NCBI GenBank assembly: GCA_012934845.2
Contig: WNNJ02000777.1
Span: forward strand, 1 to 64,000
DNA: 64,000 nt
Origin: Pomphorhynchus laevis
Taxonomy: Eukaryota > Acanthocephala > Palaeacanthocephala > Echinorhynchida > Pomphorhynchidae
Reading direction: 5' to 3'
A model generated the notes under the pieces. That model searched no databases. It saw nothing but the letters and a program-made list of their open reading frames with translations, and was not told the DNA's origin. The position numbers and the translations under genes are program-made. This document shows, in pieces, positions 52,536 through 63,534 of the stretch; the first letter of the stretch is position 1, and every line of letters begins with the position of its first letter.

Positions 52536-53863
52536 ATGCCTAAAAAAGCGCGATCTCAGATCCCTGTTCCTGATCAACAATCTTCCACATCTAAATGCAA
52601 TGATGGTTATACCAGCTTTGAAGTTGGATGCGATTCCAAAGATTGCGATGTATGGACACTTGTTCGTGTTAAAATATCCGACCACTCGGTGTATAAACGT
52701 AAACATTTCACTTGCGGTTTTTGTACATCAGTACGACTACTACAGTTATCCTGCTCATCTACTCCTGTATCACACACTACCACTCAGACCAATGCTGTTT
52801 TAGATGTTTCCCTCGCATCAACACCTGACTTCGCATCATATAATCCCATTATTGAACCTACTCTCTCACACACTCCTCGTTCAACTACGTACCAAACTTC
52901 CATTAATCTTTCTCATTCTAACAATGCTAACGGCAAAGCTTTTCATCTCGTACCTCCTCTTTCCTATTCCTCCCCCAATCTAAATAAATCTCAAACTTCT
53001 TTATTCTCCTCACGAACTCCTTACTCGACCCCCCCCCTGTATCACCTCTCAATAATTTACACCCTTCCATCAAAATCATTTCCAGTAACATTTCCGATCA
53101 ACTAATTCAACACTCCATTCCTGTCACTCATGCCCCAACCTATTTTAATTCTCCTTACTCTACCTCCCACGTAACACTTCCCAATAAGTTACATCCTTCA
53201 TTTAAAATCATATCCAGTCACATCTCTGATCAACCGATTCAACACCCCGCTCCTGTCACACTTGCTCCAACCAATATTAATTCTTTATCAAGCACCCCTG
53301 TCATTTCCACTTCTATCTGCTCATCTACCTCGACTCCAACCAGCTCTGTCCGTCCACCACTTCCACGAAATCGTTTTCCTTCGCGCGATCGCTGTATAAT
53401 CATATCAAACTTAAAGCTTTCCGAATCTGCTTCTCCACAATCTCGCCTCGATGATGATGTATCTGCTTTCAGGTCTATCCTAGCAACCATTCTTCCTGAT
53501 GATAACCCATCACTCTTCAATAATATCGCTCCTGTATCCTTTATTCGTTTAAACAAATCCACTAAATCAAATCATCTCAGTCCTCCACTCTTAAAAATCG
53601 TTTTCCGACATAGTTCACATGCCTCTTCGGTACTCTCCCAACGTTTTAAACTTCTTACCACTTCATCTACTTGCCGTATCTTTCCTGACCGCTCCCCTTC
53701 TGATATTGCCCAGCTCAATTTAGCTCGCATTGAAAAACATCGACGTGAAACAAACGGCGAGTCATCCTTATCTATACGTAAAATCAACGGAAATTTTCAC
53801 GTTCTTCACACAAGGCCAAAAATTCGATGGCGTCCCATCTCTCCCCCTTGTCTTCTTCGCTAG
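52536..53863 (+). pseudogene. LINE A5 ORF1
   Basis: The ATG at 52536 starts MPKKARSQIPVPDQQSS. Cysteine domain at residues about 30-65 (VGCDSKDCDVWTLV.. FTCGFC). The Ser/Thr/Pro-rich middle has the NNLHPS..IISSNIS repeats. The frame shifts at a C-run (53028-53037) after codon 166, and the C-terminal block then follows in a second frame (FPSRDRCIIISNLKLSESASPQ, VSFIRLNKSTKSNHLSPPLL, ARIEKHRRETNGESS, IRWRPISPP) to TAG 53861-53863. The product would coat the element RNA (family knowledge). Confidence 0.8.
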
Positions 53864-56735
53864 TCGATCTCGCTCCTAAGCATACTTTTCGTCTTAGTCT
53901 ATTCAATACTCGCTCCATTCTTCATAAAGCTGATATGCTTCTCGATATCTTCGATCAATTATCTATCGATATTCTCTGCATTACCGAATCCTGGCACACT
54001 GACTCCAACGATCTTGCTATTCGTCGTCTATGTCGCTCTGGTTGTTCTCTAGTTGAATCAGCTCGTCAAATTACATCTCATACATCTACTGCGTCTAACC
54101 ATGGCGGTATTGTTGCCATTGCTCGTCACCCAATGTCTTTACGTAAAATCAACGTTAACATCCGTTACACTTCGTTCGAATTACTCATATGCAGATTATC
54201 AACGCCTTTCCCTCTGGAACTTGTGATTGTATACCGTCCAGGTTCAGTTGCCCCATCACGTATCTTCTTTAACGACCTTGCAGATCTAATGTCTCACTGT
54301 TCATTGTCTTATACTCCTTCTTTTGTTCTCGGTGACTTTAACATTCGTCTTGATCGCCCGTCTGACTCTGACTCTATCACTTTAACTAATCTTTTTTCTG
54401 ATTTTAACTATAAATTACTTTCAACAAGCCCAACTCATATTCTCGGCGGTGCTCTCGACATCATTGCTGTTCCTAACTGCTTCAATGACTATACCTCCTT
54501 GTCAATTACTGATCCTGGTTTGTCCGATCATTTCCTTGTCACTCTTACTCTTACTCGTCCCCATCCTCCTTCTCCGCCTTTACCATTATCTACACCAAGT
54601 CGACCCTGGAAGCTTCTCGATATCCCTATTCTCTGCACAGCCTTACTCAATTCTTCACTCTTTTCACTTCCTCTTAACTATCTCTCTCCCGATGATCTCT
54701 GCATTCTGTTTGATTCTGAACTTACGTCGATCCTCAATAACCTTCTACCTAGTCGACTTCGACGTTCCCAGCGCTTGCGCCATGCTCCCTGGTTCGATTC
54801 TGACTGTAGTCTTTCTAAGCGTCGACTCCGTCACTCTTTTCGTATGTATAAACGCTTTCTTAAACGTTCACCCAACTCACTCCCTCCAAATCTTCGTGAT
54901 TCCTACTTTTCTCAACGCCGTTCACATCTCATTCTTATACGTACTAAACGTACTCTCTTTTGGCGAAATCAACTCGAGTCATCTTCCAACTCGAAATCTC
55001 ATTGGAAAATCTTAAACTCAATTCTTTCACGATCATCTACCCCTTGTAATATAAATCCTGATGAATTTTCTTCTTATCTACAAACTAAGCTATCTAATTT
55101 ACTTTCCCTACTACCCATAGCCCCCTTGTACCCACTCTTATCTTTAAATACTTCCCTCCCAGAACTATTCCACCTTCTTCCCGTTTCGTCTGATGAAGTT
55201 TCTTCGGTTCTGCTGTCATTACCTAATAAAACCTCTCCTTCTGACCCAATTCCCACTCACTTACTTAAAAATATCTGCACTTTTATCTTACCCTTCCTAA
55301 CCACATTGTTCAACTCGTCCATCCGTAGCTGTACATTTCCTTCCATCTGGAAATGCGCCACTGTTCGTCCTATCATCAAAAAGCAATCTCTCGACTCTTC
55401 ACTACCATCTTCGTACCGTCCAATCTCACTTCTCCCAACCCTCTCTAAACTCCTTGAGCGTCTCGTTCTTAAGCAAGTTAATACATATCTCTATTCCTCT
55501 AACTTATTTCCTCCCTTCCAAGCCGCTTTTCGCTCTAATTACTCTACCGAAATTGCATGTCTTAAAGTTTATAACGACTTACTCATATCGCGCGATCATA
55601 AATTATGTAGTGTCATAGTTTCTCTTGATCTATCGTCTGCTTTTGACATCGTCGATCACTCGATTCTTCTCCATCGCCTTCGTCATGATTATGGCTTCTC
55701 TTTACCCACTGTATCATGGTTTTCTTCATATCTATCAAACCGTACATTTCGCGTATATTCTAACTCTTCTCTCTCCCATCCTTCGTCCATTCCGTCCGGT
55801 GTTCCGCAAGGCTCCGTATTAGGCCCTATACTTTTCTCTCTTCTTCTTGGTGATTTGTCTTCGATTTCTCATAAATTTAACTTCCATGTTATGCAATATG
55901 CTGATGACATTCTCATCTATGCTCATGCACCTGTTTATCGTATTCACGATCTTAGTGTTTCTGCTTCCGACTGTCTTGTCTCAATTTCCAATCATCTTTC
56001 TTCCCTTCGCCTTTCTCTGAATCTGATAAATCCAAAATTATGTGGATCCTACCTCGACGCCTCGGCTTCGAACCTCCCTCCGTATCATTAAATTCTACAA
56101 TTCTTCCTATCGTTGATAATCTCGTTTTCCTAGGCTTCCATTTTGACAACCGACTTTCACTTAAACCTTTCGTTAGAGATAAAGTACGCTCATCTACCTT
56201 GATACTCCGCAACCTCCGTCAAGTTCGTAGATTGATCGATTTCCCTTCTTGTATGACTCTCATATCATCTCTCCTTTTTTCTAGACTCGATTATTGTCTT
56301 AGTCTATTTTCCAACTCACCTAAATCCACTCTTCTTCCCCTACAACGCATCGTCAACGCAGCTGTCCGAATTCTCCTCCGTCTTCGTCGTTTTGATCATA
56401 CATCCTACCATCTTGCTTCTCTCGATTTGCCTACAATTTATTGTCGTGTTCAAATTCGTCTTCTTATCGTTGCTTTCCGCCTTGTAACTTTTCATACCCC
56501 TTCATTTCTCAACCTTCCTTTTCTTGATAATTCCCGTCCTGTTTACTGTTCCTTGCGTTCCTGTAATTCCCTTCTTTTACATGTCCCAAACTACTCTACC
56601 TCCTTTGGACTCCGCTCCTTCCTGGTGGCTGCTCCTCTATCGTGGAATCATCTGCCCATTCATATACGCCAATCAACTTCCCTGCAGTGCTTCAAACGAC
56701 AAATCCGATCCCATCTGAACAATTTAACTGCTTGA
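53827..56735 (+). pseudogene. LINE A5 ORF2: AP endonuclease + RT, one frameshift
   Basis: The ATG at 53827 starts MASHLSPLSSSLVDLAPKHTF. Endonuclease (residues about 1-240): FNTRSILHKADML, ITESWHTDSNDLAIRR, VIVYRPGS, VLGDFNIRLDRPSDSDS, GLSDHFLVTL. Linker with APWFDSDCSLSKRRLRHSF. RT: NKTSPSDPIPTHLLKNIC, YRPISLLPTLSKLLERLVLKQ, AAFRSNYSTEIACLK, SLDLSSAFDIVDHSILLHRL, SGVPQGSVLGPILFSLLL, catalytic YADD in MQYADDILIYAHAP, then NLVFLGFHFDNRLSLKPFVRDKV. A 1-nt deletion near 56022 (CTGAATC-TGATAAATCC; A6 has CCTGATAAATCC) splits it at codon about 732. Otherwise about 970 codons are open. Confidence 0.9.
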
Positions 56736-56764
56736 CTTTCTCATTTTTGTTTGTGGACTTGTAA

Positions 56765-56781
56765 GCGTACAGCTTGTACGC
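56765..56781 (+). promoter_or_regulatory. Family A 3' hairpin (A5)
   Basis: GCGTACA-GCT-TGTACGC. Compared with A2 (GCGTGCA/TGCACGC) the fifth pair changes from G-C to A-T on both sides. It is flanked by CTTGTAA and ATTTGCCAC, with an ATTAAATAAATTTGTATTAT tail. Confidence 0.7.
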
Positions 56782-56816
56782 ATTTGCCACATTAAATAAA
56801 TTTGTATTATTATTAA

Positions 56817-57110
56817 TCCAAAGCCCGCAATCATATGCGAATTCCATGAGAATAAGAAGCGCGCAAAATATATGGAAAGAATGATTAAAATCGAAGATGC
56901 CTCGTTCATACCGCTTCTATTTTAGGCATTAGGCGTAGTATCCTAGAAAGTCGTATCAGTGATTAAACTTCTTACACAAAAAGAGTCACCGGGAACTTAG
57001 ACGATCGCTGACGTAATCAGCTCAATGAGAAAACGCATAGCTATCTCATGGTAAAGGCTAACTCAGATTTTGCAATTTAACAAGTTTATTCTGTCTCTTC
57101 GACAGAATAT
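56817..57110 (+). mobile_element. LINE family E 3' fragment (E7)
   Basis: ICEFHENKKRAKYMERMIKIEDASFIPLLF resembles the nuclease C-terminus of E1 (YNESRKKAKYSERIALVERGSFIPLIF). Stops follow, then ISSMRKRIAISW. About 290 bp, degenerate. Confidence 0.7.
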
Positions 57111-57349
57111 TGTTCAAGTCATTAAGACACGTGGACATTGATCCCGTCTTAGAAGTTGATAGATCCTTCGAATTTTTTAATCCATCAATAACAAAAAATC
57201 ACTGTGCTCAGGTACGCGATTAGCTATTTTAGATATTGTTGGCTTGATCCAAGTGCAATCGAAACGTGGCTGTTTTTAGTCACACAGTGAAAACAATTAT
57301 TGATAAATTTAATTTTTATTTTGTTGTACCCATTTGAGGTTGACTAGGA

Positions 57350-57605
57350 AATTGTATTATAGAAACCTGATAGGAATTCCTCCTATCAGGAGTTCCTCCT
57401 GATGACCCCTAATCCTTATTCTTATACATCGTCTGTTATTTATCAGTTTATTCATAAAAATTGACTTTTATTTAAAATTTCAATTTTTATTTTAGCTTGA
57501 TATAAGTTATGTAAAATCTTATAACAATTATTTATAATTATTTATTATCTAATTATTAAATTTTGATCTATTGATTTAGCATTATTATTTTTATTCATTT
57601 ATTTT
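57350..57605 (+). repeat. Pseudoknot-element remnant plus AT-rich repeat
   Basis: 57361-57430 keeps the loop-3 motif GAAACCTGATAG and the right flank (TTCCTCCTGATGACC, CTTATTCTTATACATCG) but lacks both stem 1 strands. An internal duplication gives a local hairpin CCTGATAGG/CCTATCAGG. The AT-rich dispersed repeat follows to about 57605. Confidence 0.55.
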
Positions 57606-57610
57606 TATTT

Positions 57611-57711
57611 TAAAGCGGTGATTGTGGGAGAACATTATAGACATGAGAAGTATTTTTATTGAATAAAAATACTTTTCATGTCTATAATGTTCTCCCACAA
57701 TAACCGCTTTA
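57611..57711. repeat. Long near-perfect hairpin (about 48-bp arms)
   Basis: TAAAGCGGTGATTGTGGGAG.. and its reverse complement ..CTCCCACAATAACCGCTTTA, arms of about 48 bp with one or two mismatches and a loop of a few bases. It is flanked by AT-rich sequence. It may be a small foldback MITE. No coding sequence. Confidence 0.85.
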
Positions 57712-57879
57712 ATCTAAAAAAAAGACACGAATGCAATGCTCACAAAATTTATTTTTATTTATTTATTATTATTTTTTTAAAAACTTGATAATTATTATTT
57801 AATTTACTTATATGATACCAATGACAGTGCTATAACACTGCTATTATTTAATTACATTTACAAGGTTACCCGCTAATGG
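57712..57879. other. AT-rich spacer, no gene seen
   Basis: Low-complexity A/T sequence with no assignable feature. Confidence 0.5.
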
Positions 57880-58280
57880 GTCTTATAAAACAATATGTTT
57901 GAAACCATTTTCAATTGGGTTGTTTCTGGTAGATCGTGCTAACAGAATGCACTTTGACGAAACCCTAGCCAATGCAAATCTGATTCTACATCGAAGGGAA
58001 TTACTGCATTTATTATAATGGTGGGACGCTCTGGAAGCTCTGAGCAGCGCGATCCGTTTTAACACTTTCGACGCAGAAGGTCAAGTGCCAACATTCGCAG
58101 CAAAAATCATCGGCACAAAGTGCGCTCTCTCTCGATACACCCAACCCTTTCACCATATTTAGCTCGTTTTCGTTGTTTATGATACATGAATTTGAATGAG
58201 ACAGGACCAGCTGAATAAGATGATTAAACACATTGATGTCCAGTAAGGACCGCTCCGTACCATCACCAACCAATTTCTAA
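57880..58280 (-). mobile_element. LINE family E 3' fragment (E8)
   Basis: Minus strand: GDGTERSLLDINVFNHL matches the family nuclease motif (E1 FERTFFDVNVF). After a frame change, VKRIALLRASRASHHYN and RIRFALARVSSK match the E2 C-terminus (LVKRVAKVFSERHQ.. RIRIIIGFALVHA). Short and degenerate. Confidence 0.6.
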
Positions 58281-58334
58281 TTTTATAATTATATTAAATA
58301 TATAGAATCAGATAATTGATTTGATTATTTATTA

Positions 58335-58850
58335 TTCACACTGTTATTATTATTGTTTCAACGGCTTACAAGCAGGGGCTTAAATAGCCGGTTCCCATGA
58401 AATAAAAATCAACAAAATCATAAAAACTGTTCACATCTATAGGGGAACATTTCCTTGCGCATAGCAGGATCCATCCGTAATCCGGACTTGAATGCTGAGG
58501 CACCACTTCTGGAAACAGTCCCTCCATCCAGTTTGTTCCAAAGTCCAACTACTCTTCGTTGAAATTGTATACACCGGGACTTTTTCACTAAATTCCGGCT
58601 AAATTCAAATGTGTACTCGAAGGAATGCTAACTGTCGCAGTTGAAACACATCCGAAGAGGATGATTTGAAGAACGAAGAACTCGCCACATTATATTCATA
58701 TCGATATACTGACGGGTCCAAGAAACGGTCTCAAGCCGAAGACATTGCAAACGACACTCATAGGGCATTTGCGCCAAGATCGGCGCCAACTTTGTTGCAC
58801 GACGAAGCACTCCATCAGAGATCATCTGAGATGTTAGGTAAAGTTTGTTT
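58335..58850 (-). mobile_element. LINE family G (CR1-like) 3' fragment
   Basis: Minus strand: GVLRRATKLAPILAQMPYECRLQCLRLETVSWTRQYIDM resembles the end of the LINE D RT (NVLRRATKLVNSVKALPYNERLKKLGM). After a frame change, VVGLWNKLDGGTVSRSGASAFKSGL matches the usual CR1 C-terminus. 3' end: hairpin CGGCT/AGCCG (58366-58362 with 58390-58386) and (AAT)n at 58354-58340. Confidence 0.72.
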
Positions 58851-59040
58851 AAGCTGAAATTATTTTTTTTAATAATATTTTATTATTCAATAATAATTGA
58901 AATTTTTCTTGGTTATATTAAGTTCTATACATTCCAGATTATTCCTGTCAGTGCCAGATTATTCCTGTCAGTTCCAGATTATTCCTGTCAGTTCCGCTTG
59001 CTACGCTCGCGGATTGAGCTCAATCTATCGATAAAAGGTC

Positions 59041-60367
59041 ATGCCTAAAAAAGCGCGATCTCAGATCCCTGTTCCTGATCAAGAATCTTCCACATCGGAA
59101 TGCAATGATGGTTATACCAGCTTTGAAGTCGGATGCGATTCCAAAGATTGTGATGTATGGACACTTGTTCGTGTTAAAATATCCGACTACTCAGTGTATA
59201 AACGTAAACATTTCACTTGCGGTTTTTGTACATCAGTACGACTACTACAGTTATCCTGCTCCTCTACTCCTGTATCACACACGACCACTCAGACCAATGC
59301 TGTTTTAGATGTTTCCCTCACATCAACACCTGACTTCGCATCTTATAATCCCATTATTAAACCGACCCTCTCACACACTCCTCGTTCAACTACGTACCAA
59401 ACTTCCATTAATCTTTCTCATTCTAACAATGCTAACGGTAAAGCTTTTCATCTCGTACCTCCTCTTTCCTATTCCTCCCCCAATCTAAATAAATCTCAAA
59501 CTTCTTTATTCTCTTCACGTACTCCTTACTCGACCTCCCCCGTATCACTTCTCAATAATTTACATCCTTCCATCCAAATCATTTCCAGTAACATTTCAGA
59601 TCAAGTGATTTCACACTCCATTTTTGTCACTCATGCCGCAACCTATCTTAATTCTCCTTACTCTACCTCTCACGTAACACTTCCAAATAATTTACATCCT
59701 TCATTTAAAATCATCTCCAGTCACATCTCTGATCAACCGATTCAACACCCCGCTCCTGTTACACTTGCTCCAACCAATATTAATTATCTATCAAGCACCC
59801 CTGTCATTTCCACTTCTATCTGCTCATCTGCCTCGACTCCTACCAGCTCTGTCCGTCCACCACTTCCACAAAATCGTTTTCCTTCGCGCGATCGCTGTAT
59901 AATCATATCAAACTTAAAGCTTGTCCGAATCTGCTTATCCACAATCTCGCCTCGATGATGATGTATCTGCTTTCAGGTCTATCCTAGCAACCATTCTTTC
60001 TGATGATAACCCATTCCTCTTCAATAATATCGATCCTGTATCCTTTATTCGTTTAAACAAATCCACTAAATCCAATCATCTAAGTCATTCACTCCTAAAA
60101 ATCGTTTTCCGACATAGTTCACATGCCTCTTATGTACTCTCCCAACGTTTTAAACTTCTTACCACTTCATCTACTTGCCGTGTCTTTCCTGACCGCTCCC
60201 CTTCTGATATTGCCCAGCTCAATTTAGCTCGCATTGAGAAACATCGACGTGAAACAAACGGCGAGTCATCCTTATCTATACGTCAAATCAACGGAAATTT
60301 TCACGTTGTACACACAAGGCCAAAAATTCGATGGCGTCCCATCTCTCCCCCTTGTCTTCTTCGCTAG
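59041..60367 (+). pseudogene. LINE A6 ORF1
   Basis: MPKKARSQIPVPDQESS, cysteine domain (VGCDSKDCDVWTLV.. FTCGFC), Ser/Thr-rich middle with three NNLHPS-type repeats, then FPSRDRCIIISNLK. An inserted G near 59922 (AAGCTTGTCCG versus AAGCTTTCCG in A5) shifts the frame. The second frame (59921-60367) carries the C-terminal block VSFIRLNKSTKSNHL.. IRWRPISPPCLLR, with stop TAG overlapping ORF2 by 37 nt. Confidence 0.8.
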
Positions 60368-63239
60368 TCAATCTCGCTCCTAAGCATACTTTTCGTCTTA
60401 GTCTATTTAACACTCGCTCCATTCTTCATAAAGCTGATATGCTTCTCGATATCTTCAATCAATTATCTATCGATATTCTCTGCATTACCAAATCCTGGCA
60501 TTGTGACTCCGACGATCTTGCTATTCGTCGTCTATGTCGCTCTGGTTGTTCTCTAGTTGAATCAGCTCGTCCAATTGCATCTCATACATCTACTGCTTTT
60601 AACCATGGCGGTATTGTTGCCATTGCTCGTCACCCAATGTCTTTACGTAAAATCAACGTTAATATCCGTTACACTTCGTTCGAATTCCTCATATGCAGAT
60701 TATCAACTCATTTCCCTCTAGAACTTGTGATTGTATACCGTCCAGGTTCAATTGCCCCATCACGTATCTTCTTTAACGATCTTGCAGATATAATGTCTCA
60801 CTGTTCATTGTCTTATACTTCCTCTTTTGTTCTCGATGACTTTAACATTCGTCTTGATCGCCTGTCTGACTCTGACTCTATCACTTTAACTAATCTTTTT
60901 TCTGATTTTAACTATAAATTACTTTCAACAAGCCCAACTCATATTCTCGGCGGTGCTCTCGACATCATTGCTGTTCCTAACTGCTTCAATAACTATACCT
61001 CCTGGTCAATTACTGATCCTGGTTTGTCCGATCATTTCTTTGTCACTCTCACACTTACTCGTCCCCATCCTCTTCTCCGCCTTTACCATTATCTACACCA
61101 AGTCGACCCTGGAAGCTTCTCGATATCCCTATTCTCTGCACAGCCTTACTCAATTCTTCACTCTTTTCACTTCCTCTTAACTATCTCTCTCCAGATGATC
61201 TCTGCATTCTGTTTGATTCTGAACTTACGTCGATCCTCAATAACCTTCTGCCTAGTCGACTTCGACGTTCCCAGCGCTTGCGCCATGCTCCCTGGTTCGA
61301 TTCTCACTGTAGTCTTTCTAAGCGTCGACTCCGTCACTCTTTTCGTATGTATAAACGCTTTCTTAAACGTTCTCCCAACTCACTCCCTCCAAATCTTCGT
61401 GATTCCTACTTTTCTCAACGCCGTTCACATCTCATTCTTATACGTACTAAACGTACTCTCTTTTGGCGAAATCAACTCGAGTCATCTTCCAACTATAAAT
61501 TTCATTGGAAAATCTTAAACTCAATTCTTTCACGATCATATATCCCTTGTAATATAAATCCTCATGATTTTTCTTCTTATCTACAAACTAAGCTATCAAA
61601 TTTACTTTCCCTACTACCCGTAGCCCCCTTGTACCCACTCTTCTCTTAAAATACTTCCCTCCCAGAACTATTCCACCTTCTTCCCGTTTCGTCTGATGAA
61701 GTTTCTTCGGTTCTGCTGTCATTACCTAATAAAACCTCTCCTTCTGACCCAATTCCCACTCACTTACTTAAAAATATCTGCACTTTTATCTTACCCTTCC
61801 TAACCACATTGTTCAACTCGTCCATCCGTAGCCGTACATTTCCTTCCACCTGGAAATGCGCCAATGTTCGTCCTATCATCAAAAAGCAATATCTCGACTC
61901 TTCACTACCATCTTCGTACCGTCCAATCTCTTTTCTCCCAACCCTCTCTAAACTCCTTGAGCGTCTCGTTCTTAAGCAAGTTAATACATATCTCTATTCC
62001 TCTAACTTATTTCCTCCCTTCCAAGCCGCTTTTCGCTCTAATTACTCTACCGAAATTGCATGTCTTAAAGTTCATAATGACTTACTTATATCGCGCGATC
62101 ATAAATTATGTAGTGTCATAGTTTCTCTTGATCTATCGTCTGCTTTTGACATCGTCGATCACTCGATTCTTCTCCATCGCCTTCGCCATGATTATGGTTT
62201 CTCTTTACCCACTTATCATGGTTTTCTTCATATATATCAAACCGTACATTTCGCGTCTATTCTAACTCTTCTCTCTCCCATCTTTCGTTCATACTGTCCG
62301 GTGTTCCACGAGGCTCCGTGTTAGGCCCTATGCTTTTCTCTCTTCTTCTCGGTGATTTGTCTTCGATTTCTCATAAATTTAACTTCCATGTTATGCAATA
62401 TGCTGATGACATTCTAATCTATCTATGCTCATGCACCTGTTTATCGTATTCACGATCTTAGTGTTTCTGCTTCCGACTGTCTTGTCTCAATTTCCAATCA
62501 TCTTTCTTCCCTTCGCCTTTCTCTGAATCCTGATAAATCCAAAATTATGTGGATCCTACCTCAACGCCTCGGCTTAGAACCTCCCTCCGTATCATTAAAT
62601 TTTACAATTCTTCCTATCGTTGATAATCTCGTTTTCCTAGGCTTCCGTTTTGACAACCGACTTTCACTTAAACCTTTTGTTAGAGATAAAGTACGCTCAT
62701 CTACCTTGATACTCCGCAACCTCCGTCAAGTTCGTAGATTGATCGATTTCCCTTCTTGTATGACGCTAATATCTTCTCTCCTTTTTTCTAGATTCGATTA
62801 TTGTCTTAGTCTATTTTCCAACTCACCTAAATCCACTCTTCTTCCCCTACAACGCATCGTCAACGCAGCCGTCCGAATTCTCCTCCGTCTTCTTCGTTTT
62901 GATCATACATCCTACCATCTTGCTTGTCTCGATTTGCCAACAATTTATTGTCGTGTTCAAATTCGTCTTATCGTTGCTTTCCGCCTTGTAACTCTTCATA
63001 CCCCTTCATTTCTCAATCTTCTTTTTCTTGATAATTCTCGTCCTGTTTACTGTTCCTTGCGTTCATGTAATTCCCTTCTTTTACATGTCCCAAACTACTC
63101 TACCTCCTTTGGACTCCGCTCCTTCATTGTGGCTGCTCCTCTATCGTGGAACCATCTGCCCATTCATATACGCCAATCAACTTTCTTGCCGTGCTTCAAA
63201 CGACAAATCCGATTCCCATTTAAACAATTTATCTGCTTG
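60331..63239 (+). pseudogene. LINE A6 ORF2: AP endonuclease + RT
   Basis: The endonuclease is open to about 61070, where a 1-nt loss (CATCCTCTTCTCC versus CATCCTCCTTCTCC) shifts the frame. VLGDFNIRLD has become VLDDFNIRLD. The linker and RT are in pieces (61278-61649, 61809-62324, 62547-63269). Other changes include a 2-nt loss near 62213 (CCCACTTATC) and a 4-nt TCTA duplication near 62422, right after MQYADDILI. The C-terminus from SVSLNFTILPIVDNLVFLG is otherwise preserved. Confidence 0.82.
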
Positions 63240-63320
63240 ACTTTTTCATTTTTGTTTGTGGACTTGTAAGCGTACAGCTTGTACGCATTTGCCACATTAA
63301 ATAAATTTGTATTATTATTT

Positions 63321-63534
63321 AAGATGATAGGAGTTGCTCAAAATAGATTTGGCAGCCGCTGCGTCGGTAAAAATTGCTTTTAATAGTGTAGGATAATTAT
63401 TCTGCTTTTTACCATTTCAAAACAAAGCTAATAGTTTAATATTGGACGTTATTAATAATTATAACGAATAATTAATAAATAAATAATAATTATTAAAAGT
63501 GTTTTAAAATTGATTGCTAACAGTGTTTTTAAAT
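63321..63534. other. AT-rich spacer, no gene seen
   Basis: A/T-rich sequence with ATAATTATT-type repeats between A6 and the E9 fragment. Confidence 0.5.

Larger units (their letters stand above)
52347..56815 (+). mobile_element. LINE family A copy A5, full length
   Basis: The most complete element: 5' tandem repeats (52347-52486), 5' UTR to 52535, ORF1, ORF2 with a 37-nt overlap, 3' hairpin and tail. Only two single-nucleotide frame breaks are visible against its relatives, one in ORF1 and one in ORF2. A6 (58932-63320) is its closest relative. Confidence 0.92.
58932..63320 (+). mobile_element. LINE family A copy A6, full length
   Basis: Same layout as A5: three 20-bp 5' monomers (58932-58991), ORF1 59041-60367, ORF2 60331-63239, hairpin 63270-63286 (GCGTACA/TGTACGC) and an AAATAAATTTGTATTATT tail. 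More decayed than A5, with about one break in ORF1 and five or six in ORF2. Confidence 0.92.
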
